The notes under the pieces are model-generated. The model searched no databases. It was given only the letters and a program-made list of their open reading frames with translations, and was not told the DNA's origin. This document shows positions 37,401 to 45,286 of a DNA stretch of 64,000 nucleotides, piece by piece. Origin of the DNA: Heliomarina baculiformis (GTDB lineage Bacteria; Pseudomonadota; Alphaproteobacteria; Rhodobacterales; Rhodobacteraceae); NCBI RefSeq assembly GCF_019966545.1, contig NZ_JAIMIC010000009.1, positions 62,001 to 126,000 of the forward strand, read 5' to 3'. Within the stretch, counting starts at the first letter, position 1; every line of letters starts with the position of its first letter. Position numbers and translations under genes: made by a program.

Positions 37401-38946
37401 TTCAGGCATCGTCGTGGCATGGGGAGCTTCGGATAACAAGATCGACGGACGAATGTCTCTGGACGTCGGTCTTTCAATCGCCCACCTCGCACAGGAGGTC
37501 CCGATTGCTGCGCCGGTTAAAGTGGTCTTTGTCACCGTATCCGCGCAATCCGTTCTGGGTGAACGCGCGTTGCGACCTGACATGGCACAATCAGCGGGGC
37601 CGGTACTTGCGCTTTCTGTCGAAGACCCGCGCCTCCAACTGCGCCATCTCGATCTTTCCGCTAACGACACGGATGAAGGAGACCTGCACTTCGCTGCCAT
37701 GATCGCGGACGAAGCCTGTCGCGACGATTTCGAAATGACCTGCGCCCGCCGCGCGGGCATTCGTCTCCACCGGCGTTTCGAACCGGTCTCGCCGCCGGCC
37801 GAAGGTCTCGCTCTGCCCGATGGTGCAGTCTGCCTAATCACCGGAGGGCTTGGCGACCTTGGACGGCAAATCGCTTTGGCATTGGCCAAAGCAGGGCGGA
37901 TCAGATTGGTGCTGACCTCGCGCAAAAAGCTTCCCCCTCGCGCCGAATGGGAAGAAATCATCTCGAGCACAAAAGAGGATGCCAAACTCTTTTCCGATCT
38001 GATCGAGATTGAAGACCAGGGTGCCGAACTGTTTGTTGCCGATTGCGATATGGGTGACGAGTCGCGGCTATCAAACATCCGCAGTGAAATCCTCGAACGT
38101 TGGGGGGCGCTGGATGCCATCATACATGCCGCCGGTTACGCAGGCAGCGGCGCTCTTGCGATACGTCAGACCGCCGAGGATGTGTCGCGCACCATCGTAC
38201 CGAAAGTGGGCGGACTTCGAGCTTTGGCCCGCGTCTTTGGAAAGGACGAGCTGGGCCTTGTTGTCTTGATGAGCTCGATCAACTCGCTGGTCCCGGCGGC
38301 CGGGGCAATCGACTACGCCGCCGCGAACGCCTTTCTGGATGTCTGGCCGCATAGCGCGGAACGCCCCGAGTGCTGGAAAAAGGTAACCGTGTTCAACTGG
38401 GACGCGTGGGCGGATATCGGCATGGCCGCGCGCCGCCAGATGCAACGCGAAGACCCTGACCTGCGCATGATTGATCCTGCCGCCGCGACTGATCTATTCA
38501 TGCGCATCGCCGCCGGTCCAGAGCGTCAGGTTGTCGTATCGCCCCACGACCTACCAAGGCTCGCGGTCGAGATGAAGCGTGCGGCCATTGCACCCACCCC
38601 CACCGAACAACCTGAAATCGCGCCCGAGGCTCGGCTCACCGGCAGCGAGTTTGCGACGCGAGACAGCTTTGAAAGTGAGGAAGAATATCAGGTTGCGTTG
38701 CTCTGGGCCGAATTGCTGCAGACCGAGATCACCGGCCCGCAAGAAGACTTTTTCGAACTCGGAGGGCACTCCCTTATGGCGACCCGGTTCCTGTCACGGC
38801 TGGAAGCCACGACATCCGCGCAGTTGACTCTCAGGGATGTCTTCGACGGTCGAACGATTGCTGCGATTGCCAGCAAAATCGCAAGCTCTAATGGAGCATC
38901 CGATGGCGATGAACATGACGCGGACCGGGAGGAGTTCATTCTGTGA
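34441..38946 (+). CDS. Type I polyketide synthase F, KS-AT-KR-carrier, acting between two NRPSs
   Basis: 1501 residues from ATG 34441, eight bases inside NRPS 1. The KS has QTACSTS near 186, EAHGTAT and GHLDAAAG. The CSTS form is common in KS domains that take chains from NRPS carriers. The AT has GHSIGE near 620 and HAFH near 718, predicting malonyl-CoA. The KR has GGLGDLG near 1134 and Tyr in AIDYAAAN near 1290. The carrier has GGHSL near 1442, the PCP-like form. No DH or ER is present, so the unit should keep a beta-hydroxyl. With glycine loaded upstream, the product would be a 4-amino-3-hydroxybutanoyl unit. The short acidic tail ending REEFIL is a candidate ligand for the docking domain of NRPS 2. 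Confidence 0.94.
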   Translation: MSDAPVSGSGFPAHAVAVVGMAGRFPDAPDLGTFWRNIRDGVESLRDFTPDQMTAAGVPTALQNNPRFVRKGTVLDNSDMFDAEFFQISPGEAQIMDPQQRLFLECAWEALEHAGYTPGGFDVPVGIYAGVSMNTYLTFHILGNRKQAEAAGAYQLMLGNDKDFLCTRASYKLDLKGPSVTVQTACSTSLVAVEMACRALARGECGMALAGGASINFPQQTGYLYQEGMIFSPDGHCRPFDVEARGTRAGAGAGLVMLKRYTDALRDGDTIHAVIRGAAVNNDGAAKAGYTAPSIDGQAEVIATAQTIAGVEPRTITYMEAHGTATPLGDPIEIAGLTKAFRDRTDDTGFCRLGALKANIGHLDAAAGVAGLIKTILCLKNAYIPPVVNFREPNPKLALEDSPFTISAEGSDWICEGPRRAAVSSFGIGGTNAHLIIEEAPQVSARPADTRPRTLVLSARTQTALAEVSNRLAGRLSEPDAPTLHDVAHTLLSGRKAFRHRKFVVASDAEEAAEELRRQSRGSVHDGGARRVAYMFSGQGSQFSGMGAGLYAENATFKDAFDLCAEILKTPLGCDLRDAVLKSDDPRINETWLTQPALFAHEYALAKTWVDLGIAPTAMIGHSIGEYVAAHLAGVMSLEDALSLVTLRGSLMQEMAPGSMAAVPLPAGELRRRLAGRAEVAAENSPELNVISGETEAIEELVAEFSRDGIAAKILRTSHAFHSSMMEPALDRIIAAVEKIDLSAPKINYVSNVSGTWITPQEAISADYYARHLRGTVKFEAGLRALGEDSSIFMLEVGPGTTLATLAQMTFPASRARISASLSHPGEQKPESKAILEATGRLWAAGVPISHTTIQAQEDATARRVPLPTYPFERSRHWVDPAPGTETSFAIDAEPQLPRVTANPYLCQPVWSTAPAVPLLRIEGRWLVLVETTDQAQALKKELQDKGAHNVVAILPGHLPRTGPIAVARPGNHQDLVAALGSEGAPISGIVVAWGASDNKIDGRMSLDVGLSIAHLAQEVPIAAPVKVVFVTVSAQSVLGERALRPDMAQSAGPVLALSVEDPRLQLRHLDLSANDTDEGDLHFAAMIADEACRDDFEMTCARRAGIRLHRRFEPVSPPAEGLALPDGAVCLITGGLGDLGRQIALALAKAGRIRLVLTSRKKLPPRAEWEEIISSTKEDAKLFSDLIEIEDQGAELFVADCDMGDESRLSNIRSEILERWGALDAIIHAAGYAGSGALAIRQTAEDVSRTIVPKVGGLRALARVFGKDELGLVVLMSSINSLVPAAGAIDYAAANAFLDVWPHSAERPECWKKVTVFNWDAWADIGMAARRQMQREDPDLRMIDPAAATDLFMRIAAGPERQVVVSPHDLPRLAVEMKRAAIAPTPTEQPEIAPEARLTGSEFATRDSFESEEEYQVALLWAELLQTEITGPQEDFFELGGHSLMATRFLSRLEATTSAQLTLRDVFDGRTIAAIASKIASSNGASDGDEHDADREEFIL

Positions 38947-41900
38947 CGGCGACAGAATTATTGCAGGAAGTCCGCGCGCGGGGCGGTCGCATTGCATTGG
39001 CTGGCGAAAACCTCCGCTTGTCGGGACATGTCGGTAGCCTGAGCGAGGAACTGCGCCAGAAAATCCTCGATCACAAATCCCAGATCATGGCGATCTTACG
39101 CGAAGAGGAAAACAAGGGCGCGACCATCCTCCCCAAAGACGGTCCCCTGCCGCTGTCCCATTTCCAGGAACGCCTTTGGATCATCCAGCAGCTTGATCCG
39201 TCAGCGACCGAATACAATCTGGTTACGGTCTGGGCCATGGAGCATACTGGTGCAGAAGCACTCGAAGCGGCGTTAAGAAACGTCGTGACACGGCACAGCA
39301 TATTGCGCACTGTTTTTCATGAAACTCCAACCGGCCCCGAAGCAGAGGTGCTGGAGCCGGATCGCGTCTCAATCGTGGACGTCGACCTGTCGGACCTGAA
39401 CGAAGCGCAAAGCAAACAAGCGCTGGCCGAACTTGTGGAGCGCGAAACCCACCGTGTTTTCGAGCTGGACAAGACACCGCCAGCACGCTTCGTGATACTA
39501 GATTTGGCGAATGGCGATACCGCGCTTCTTGTTGCGGTACATCATATCGCCATCGACCACTGGTCTCTCTCGATCCTGCGGCGCGAGCTGACAGCAGCGC
39601 TTTCTGAACCATCCGCTTATTCAAAACAGGCCGCGGTTCCAGAATACGCCGATTATGCAGGGTGGCAGCGGCGGCGACTGGACCCGTCGCGCCTTTCCGA
39701 GCATCTCGATTGGTGGGAAAAGAAACTTGGCGGCCACCCCGAAATGTGCACCTTTCACGCCGACCTTGTTCCGGGGCTCGAACCTGAGGGCACCAGCCGG
39801 TCGTTTGTCTGGGACAGAGACTTTTCAGACCGGCTGCAAGCCTTTGCGAACGAGCGCAATATCAGCTTGTACATCTGTTTTCTCGCCGCCGCTTCGATCG
39901 CGTTGCATCGCCACACCGGCCTCGAGGATATCGTACTCGGTAGCCCTGTCGCGCTTCGTGAACGGGCTGAGTTTGAAGGCATCATAGGCCCCTTCGTGAA
40001 CACTCACGTATTGCGGATGGACCTTTCCAGCAATCCCTCGGTGGCCGAGGTTCTGGAGGCCTGCCGGACTTCCATGCTGGATTCATTCCCGCATAGTCAC
40101 GTGCCATTTGAAATGGTCGTAGACCGGCTTCAGCCGGTGCGCAGCCTGAACCGGTCACCGCTCTTTCAGTTTGCCGTGGTACTTCAAAACGCCGACGACA
40201 CTCAGGTCGAACCGATATTCGGCGGTGGTGCGATTCACGACATGACGTGGATCGTACGTACGTCCGGCGGACAGGTCATGGGCGCAATGGAATATCGCTC
40301 CGATATATATCTCGGGGACACGGTAGAGCGCATCATCGAACGGCTTGAACTGATCCTGCGCTGTATGCTTGATCACCCCGAAATCAAATTAGCCGACATT
40401 CCCCTGTTATCGGAAAGCGACCGACGAATTCTGTCGAATGAATTCATACCCACCGAAGTCGAATGCGATGCGGTTCCCTATCCAATCCAGTTTTCCCGGA
40501 TTGCCGAACAGGTCCCGGATTCCGCCGCAATCCGGCACGAAGGTGAAACGGTCAGCTACGCGGCACTTGCCGCACGTGCGAACCGAATTGCCCGGTATCT
40601 GTCGTCTCTCGGCATCGGACCAGGTCAGGTGGTTGGGTTATGCCTTGATCGAACGCCCGATCTGATCGCCTCGATCATCGCCGTGCAAAAGACAGGTGCA
40701 GCACATCTGCCGCTGGACCCGGGGTTTCCCGAAGACCGGCTGAACTACATTCTTTCAGACAGCAGGGCCACTGCGGTGCTGACCGGCGAGGGCACAGCCG
40801 GATACCTGACGCTCCCCGAAGACGTAACCGAGATCAATCTGCACTCGGACACTCAGGTGATCGACGCCGTGTCTCCGGATGATCTGGACCACGACGTCGA
40901 TCCGGACTCGCGCGCGCATCTCATTTATACATCAGGCTCGACCGGGCGGCCAAAGGGCGTACAGATTTCCCATCGCGCAATGTCCAACCTGTTGGCCGCT
41001 TTGCGCGACGAACCGGGAATGAGTCCCAACGACATTGTTGCCGCAACCACAACGGCGTCTTTCGACATCGCGGCGGTCGAATTACAATTACCACTGACCG
41101 TCGGAGCCACGATCGAACTGATCAGCCGTGAGGTCGCCACCAATGGTGAAGATCTTGCCGCAACTCTGGCCGCCTGTGGCGCTACGATCGTTCAGGCAAC
41201 CCCCTCGGCGTGGCGACTTCTGATAGAAGGCGGATGGAAAGGTGGCCGAGACATTCTTGCGATCACCGGAGGCGAACCGCTTACCCGAGATCTCGCCGAT
41301 GATCTGCTTGACCGTGTCGGTAGTCTCTGGAACGGCTTTGGACCCAGCGAGACCACGATCTACTCGACTGGGGCTTGGATCACACCGGGGCGAAACGCAA
41401 TCAGTATCGGACGACCGGTGCGCAACACACGGGTTCTGCTGCTCGACGAAACCGGGGAACTGGTGCCGATCGGCATGCAAGGCGAGATCTGCATAGGCGG
41501 GGCAGGGGTGTTCGAGGGTTATGTCGGCAAACCTGAACAGACCGAGAAAAGCCTCGTAACGGATCCAATCTCACCGCAGAACGCGCAGCTCTACCGCACC
41601 GGCGATATCGGACGCTGGGCGCCGAACGGTCAACTCTACCATCTGGGGAGACGAGATAATCAGGTAAAGATTCGCGGTGTGCGGATCGAGCTTGGCGAGA
41701 TCGAAGCCTCGCTTCTGGCATCGCCCCAGATACGTCAGGCGGCAGTGCTCGTTCAGGACTCTGGTCAGGGAGATCTGCGCCTCGTGGCTTATCTCGTCTT
41801 CGAGGATGGCGAAGAAATGACTGCCAGCGAAGTCCGGCGAAATCTGCGGGCCACGTTACCCCGCTACATGATCCCGTCCGTAATAATGGAACTGCCGAAA

Positions 41901-42218
41901 TTACCGATGACGCCGGGTGGTAAACTTGATCGTCGCTCGCTGCCTGCGCCTTTCAAGGGCGGCGGTCTGGGCCGCCCGGTAGCGGTACCCCCACGCCCGG
42001 GAATGGAGCGGGCGCTGGCGGATATCTGGGCTGACGTCCTGCAACTGGATGACGTGGGTGCGGACGACAATTTCTTTGAACTCGGAGGGCATTCGCTTAT
42101 AACTTTGCGAGTTGCGAAAAGGGTGCGATCTGAACTGGGGCTGGCTCTCGATCCACGGCTGCTGTTTTTCAAGAGCCTCCGTCAGATCGCTCTCGAATTG
42201 ACACAACAATTAAGTTGA
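38943..42218 (+). CDS. NRPS 2: docking-C-A-PCP, terminal module without thioesterase
   Basis: 1091 residues from GTG 38943, overlapping the PKS F stop by 4 bp (GTGA) with GGGAGG upstream. Residues 1-55 form a second TubC-like docking domain. The condensation domain has HHIAIDH near 200, with His where the last Gly of HHxxxDG is nearly constant. The adenylation domain has YTSGSTGRPKG near 661, FGPSETT and GRRDNQVKIRG. The pocket reads D-I-V-Q-I-G-G-I-Y-K by eye, related to small-residue codes such as glycine but not one I can assign. The PCP has GGHSL near 1048, and the protein ends about 40 residues later with no thioesterase or reductase domain. Release must therefore be done by another protein, and the two hydrolases downstream are the obvious candidates. 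Confidence 0.93.
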   Translation: MTATELLQEVRARGGRIALAGENLRLSGHVGSLSEELRQKILDHKSQIMAILREEENKGATILPKDGPLPLSHFQERLWIIQQLDPSATEYNLVTVWAMEHTGAEALEAALRNVVTRHSILRTVFHETPTGPEAEVLEPDRVSIVDVDLSDLNEAQSKQALAELVERETHRVFELDKTPPARFVILDLANGDTALLVAVHHIAIDHWSLSILRRELTAALSEPSAYSKQAAVPEYADYAGWQRRRLDPSRLSEHLDWWEKKLGGHPEMCTFHADLVPGLEPEGTSRSFVWDRDFSDRLQAFANERNISLYICFLAAASIALHRHTGLEDIVLGSPVALRERAEFEGIIGPFVNTHVLRMDLSSNPSVAEVLEACRTSMLDSFPHSHVPFEMVVDRLQPVRSLNRSPLFQFAVVLQNADDTQVEPIFGGGAIHDMTWIVRTSGGQVMGAMEYRSDIYLGDTVERIIERLELILRCMLDHPEIKLADIPLLSESDRRILSNEFIPTEVECDAVPYPIQFSRIAEQVPDSAAIRHEGETVSYAALAARANRIARYLSSLGIGPGQVVGLCLDRTPDLIASIIAVQKTGAAHLPLDPGFPEDRLNYILSDSRATAVLTGEGTAGYLTLPEDVTEINLHSDTQVIDAVSPDDLDHDVDPDSRAHLIYTSGSTGRPKGVQISHRAMSNLLAALRDEPGMSPNDIVAATTTASFDIAAVELQLPLTVGATIELISREVATNGEDLAATLAACGATIVQATPSAWRLLIEGGWKGGRDILAITGGEPLTRDLADDLLDRVGSLWNGFGPSETTIYSTGAWITPGRNAISIGRPVRNTRVLLLDETGELVPIGMQGEICIGGAGVFEGYVGKPEQTEKSLVTDPISPQNAQLYRTGDIGRWAPNGQLYHLGRRDNQVKIRGVRIELGEIEASLLASPQIRQAAVLVQDSGQGDLRLVAYLVFEDGEEMTASEVRRNLRATLPRYMIPSVIMELPKLPMTPGGKLDRRSLPAPFKGGGLGRPVAVPPRPGMERALADIWADVLQLDDVGADDNFFELGGHSLITLRVAKRVRSELGLALDPRLLFFKSLRQIALELTQQLS

Positions 42219-42233
42219 AAGACAAATTTTCAT

Positions 42234-43028
42234 ATGAACCCGTTTTTTCTGGGCAATTCAAAACGCCGGCTGTTTGGCGTCTATCATCCGCCGCGCCTCT
42301 CGAGAGGTGCTGAACGTGCCGTAGTCCTCTGCCCACCGTTCGGGCATGAATACATCTATTCCCACCGGTCCATGGCAAGACTGGCCACGACACTCGCCGC
42401 CGCCGGATTCCATGTATTGCGCTTTGATTACTTCGGAACCGGAGATTCCGGCGGTGAGGCACGCGATGTTACCCTGGCCGGTTGCCGTGCTGACATCGAC
42501 ATGGCCATCGAAGAACTTCTGGACATGAGCGGCGCCGACCGCGTTTCGCTAGTCGGTCTGCGTCTTGGTGCCACTTTGGCTGTCGAGGTCGCTGCGAGCG
42601 ATCCTCAGAGGATCGACCGTGTCGTGCTCTGGGATCCCATCATCGAAGGCGAAGAATACGTGGCGGCACTGTTCGAGGCAGCCGCGACCATGCCAATCGG
42701 CATTGAACATCCACACAACCTGCCCAGGACGCCGAACGGCGAATATGAAATCTGCGGCTTTCCCCTGACGGACTCGCAACGCAGCGAAATAGCGGGCGTC
42801 GATATCATGCCGCATCTTTCAAAGCTGCCTCGGCGATGGTTTACGCTGGTGACCAAACCGCTGAAATCCCATGAAATCTTTCGATCTGCCCTCGACGCCG
42901 AGGGTTCCCCGGAGAACCCCCGGTTTGAACAGGTTGAAGACCGCGCCGCCTGGAAAGAAGATTGGCCGCTCAACGCCGGAAACGTTCCTGCACTCGCCAT
43001 TTCCCGCATCGAGGCATGGATGACATGA
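42234..43028 (+). CDS. Alpha/beta hydrolase resembling exosortase-associated hydrolases, no Ser nucleophile
   Basis: 264 residues. Its N-terminus has a RRLFGVYHPP motif, followed by RFDYFGTGDSGG. These fit the alpha/beta-hydrolase group often found beside exosortase/EPS loci and some NRPS clusters. The nucleophile elbow reads GLRLGA, with Arg where catalytic Ser normally sits in GxSxG. I believe this form recurs in that group, which suggests a non-classical or non-hydrolytic role. The gene starts 15 bp after NRPS 2 and overlaps the next hydrolase by 4 bp, so it is in the same operon. A role in chain release or in assisting its partner is inferred from position. The fold assignment is firm and the function is not. 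Confidence 0.8.
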   Translation: MNPFFLGNSKRRLFGVYHPPRLSRGAERAVVLCPPFGHEYIYSHRSMARLATTLAAAGFHVLRFDYFGTGDSGGEARDVTLAGCRADIDMAIEELLDMSGADRVSLVGLRLGATLAVEVAASDPQRIDRVVLWDPIIEGEEYVAALFEAAATMPIGIEHPHNLPRTPNGEYEICGFPLTDSQRSEIAGVDIMPHLSKLPRRWFTLVTKPLKSHEIFRSALDAEGSPENPRFEQVEDRAAWKEDWPLNAGNVPALAISRIEAWMT

Positions 43029-43924
43029 ACCAGCCGCAGGATGGCAACGCAAAACCTCCGCGTGAGCAAGTTGTCCTGTTCGGCGCTAAACAATCCCTTT
43101 GCGGTATCGTGACCCATCCTACCACCAAGACGCCCGGGATCCCGATTGTCGTACTCAACACGGGGATCATCCACCGGGTCGGGCATCACCGCATGTACGT
43201 GACTCTCGCGCGTCGCTGGGCCGCGCAGGGCCATCCCGTTGTGCGTTTTGATTTCGGCGGGATCGGCGACAGCCCGGTACAAAGCGACGAACTGCCTCCA
43301 CTCGACGCAAATCTCATCAGCATCGGCGAGGTCTGCGATTGGGTCGAAAGCAATCTGGGACTGTCGCGTTTCGTGCTGATCGGTCTTTGTTCCGGCGCCG
43401 ACCACTCGGTTATTTACGCGGCCCGCGACCCACGGGTCGCCGGTGTGGTTCTGATTGACCCGACCATCCCGCGAACCTGGCAGTTTTTCCTGCGCGACAC
43501 GCTAAGCCGGCTTAAGCGACCGGTGATCTATCGGAACATCCTGAGCGGTCGCGGCAGTACCTGGGCTCGTATCCGGCACCTTTTTGGCGGCAAGGCCCCC
43601 GAACCGCGACAGGGAGAGTTTGCCCAGCCACAGCTGGAAACCCCCGAAGCCATCGCCTTTCTCGAAGAAACCTACCAGAAGGCCGTAACCAACGGGGCAG
43701 AAATGCTCGCCGTATTTACGGGGGGCCACAGTTTTCAGCACAACTACCGCAGGCAGTTGCTGGATGCGCTGCAAAAGGTCGACTTTGGCGAACAACTTGA
43801 CCTTCACTACTTCAAGGACAGCGATCACACCTTCACGTATCTCAAGCACCGCGAAAGGCTGTTCGCTTTGCTAGACGAATGGCTTGAAAAAAAGTGCAGG
43901 ACGACGGGGGAAATCACCCGATAA
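43025..43924 (+). CDS. Alpha/beta hydrolase with Cys at the nucleophile elbow
   Basis: 299 residues from ATG 43025, which overlaps the previous stop (ATGA). The elbow is GLCSGAD: with the GxSxG pattern the nucleophile position is Cys. Other hydrolase landmarks are RFDFGGIGDS, an LIDPT strand and a C-terminal DSDHTF with the likely catalytic His. It has the same family flavour as the preceding gene (hydrolase pairs seen in exosortase/EPS loci). It is the last gene of the plus-strand arm, and the neighbouring argE-like gene converges on it across 97 bp. It is the best candidate for releasing the finished chain from NRPS 2 by hydrolysis or cyclisation. That role is inferred from the missing thioesterase domain. 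Confidence 0.8.
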   Translation: MNQPQDGNAKPPREQVVLFGAKQSLCGIVTHPTTKTPGIPIVVLNTGIIHRVGHHRMYVTLARRWAAQGHPVVRFDFGGIGDSPVQSDELPPLDANLISIGEVCDWVESNLGLSRFVLIGLCSGADHSVIYAARDPRVAGVVLIDPTIPRTWQFFLRDTLSRLKRPVIYRNILSGRGSTWARIRHLFGGKAPEPRQGEFAQPQLETPEAIAFLEETYQKAVTNGAEMLAVFTGGHSFQHNYRRQLLDALQKVDFGEQLDLHYFKDSDHTFTYLKHRERLFALLDEWLEKKCRTTGEITR

Positions 43925-44021
43925 ATACTGCGAAGGATCACTCCACCGGCTGCCCGCATTCCCAGGTCAAACGGCGGATTCTTTTACCCAAGCACAATCC
44001 AGTTGAGCTTCCATCCCAAGA

Positions 44022-45137
44022 TCAACCCGCGAGTTCTTCGACAAGATGGTCCATCATCCTGTCACAGGCCTCGAGTTCACTGATTTCAATGAACTCATCA
44101 GCCTTGTGGCCCTGATCCATATTCCCGGGACCGCAGACGAGCGTGGGTATGCCTGCAGCATGGAAATGGCCAGCCTCGGTTCCAAAACCGACCTTGGTAA
44201 ACTTTGGAGCAGGAAGCAGCGCAGAAAGCATCTGAACCTCCGTGGAACCGGGGTCCACCTCCAGACCCGTATACGCGCCGGTCTTTTCAATTGTCACATG
44301 TCCGATCCGGTCAGCAGCTTCCTCAAGACGGGCTTCCAAAGACGCCAGCGGATCAGCGGCAAGGTGCCTGATCTCATAATCGATATGGCAAAGATCAGGG
44401 ATGATATTCAACGCCGTACCGCCGGCCATACGTCCGGCGTGAACCGTGGAATAGGGAACACCGTAGCCTGTATCCTGCGCACCGGAGGCCGACAGATCCA
44501 TCTGAAGCGCCCGCAGTGCGCCGATGAAATCCGCCCCCAGATGCAGCGCGTTCCGATACAGGGGTGCCATGGCTGAGTGGCCGGGCTCTCCTGTGCAGGT
44601 CGCCCTGTAAGACGCCTTGCCCTTGTGCCCTGTCGCGATCTGCATCGATGTCGGCTCGCCCACGATGCACAGCCGTGGTCGCTCCATCAAAGGTACCAGT
44701 ACGGGCATCATCTCGGCGATGCCTTTACAACCGACTTCCTCATCGTAGGAAACGACGAGCTTAAGCGGCTCTTGCAACCGAGCTTTCGAAGCCGCTGCAG
44801 CGGCGCGGAGCATGCTGGCAAGGAACCCCTTCATATCCGCTGTACCGCGTCCATAAAGACGCCCACCACTCTCGCGGAGCCGAAACGGTTGATGACTCCA
44901 GTCCTGTCCGCTGACCGGGACCACATCGGAATGCGCTGACAACATCATACCGCCCGGCAGGTCCGGCCCGATACGGGCAAAGAGACCGGCCTTCTTTCCT
45001 GTTGGATCTTCGATCCGCCACAGAGAGAACTCCAGATCGCGGAGGTACCGTTCGACCCAGCCGATCAGGTCCAGATTGCTCTCGGCGCTGATCGTGGGAA
45101 AGCCTATCAGGTGGTCAAGAATCTCTTTCGAATTCAT
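44022..45137 (-). CDS. M20-family deacylase, acetylornithine deacetylase (ArgE)-like
   Basis: 371 residues. Metal-binding landmarks of M20 peptidases are visible: SAHSDVVP, GRGTADMKG, DEEVGC, a VGEPTS motif and GTEAGHFH. ArgE-type enzymes remove acyl groups from N-acyl amino acids such as N-acetylornithine. The gene lies downstream of a LysR gene with 149 bp between them and has a TTAGGC-type dyad upstream. It may therefore work with the monooxygenase, RidA and DUF1028 genes to degrade an N-acylated or amide compound rather than in arginine synthesis. The family call is strong, while the physiological substrate is open. Confidence 0.88.
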   Translation of the reverse strand: MNSKEILDHLIGFPTISAESNLDLIGWVERYLRDLEFSLWRIEDPTGKKAGLFARIGPDLPGGMMLSAHSDVVPVSGQDWSHQPFRLRESGGRLYGRGTADMKGFLASMLRAAAAASKARLQEPLKLVVSYDEEVGCKGIAEMMPVLVPLMERPRLCIVGEPTSMQIATGHKGKASYRATCTGEPGHSAMAPLYRNALHLGADFIGALRALQMDLSASGAQDTGYGVPYSTVHAGRMAGGTALNIIPDLCHIDYEIRHLAADPLASLEARLEEAADRIGHVTIEKTGAYTGLEVDPGSTEVQMLSALLPAPKFTKVGFGTEAGHFHAAGIPTLVCGPGNMDQGHKADEFIEISELEACDRMMDHLVEELAG

Positions 45138-45210
45138 GTGGCCTCACATTATGCGGGCCAGTGTTTCGCAAAGCGCGCGCCGGGTAAACAAGGCTTTGAT
45201 AAAGCTGAAC

Positions 45211-45225
45211 TTAGGCAGACCCTAT
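45211..45225. promoter_or_regulatory. Putative LysR-type box upstream of the M20 deacylase gene
   Basis: TTAGGCAGACCCTAT is a 15-bp imperfect dyad, 74-88 bp upstream of the deacylase start. It matches the layout of two better dyads at 46237-46251 and 48982-48996 (TTAG-N7-CTAA). A second weak inverted repeat, ACCCT/AGGGT, overlaps it at 45219-45235. Binding by the LysR protein of 45287-46213 is inferred. Confidence 0.45.
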
Positions 45226-45286
45226 GCGTGAGGGTTCGGCACATTCGCCTTAGTTTAGATCACTGTTAGGGACCGGGAGCAGGTGC

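Noticed and set aside
43925-44021. Terminator between the convergent hydrolase and deacylase genes
   Set aside because: No inverted repeat of useful length followed by a T-run was found in this 97-bp gap, although a terminator would be expected.
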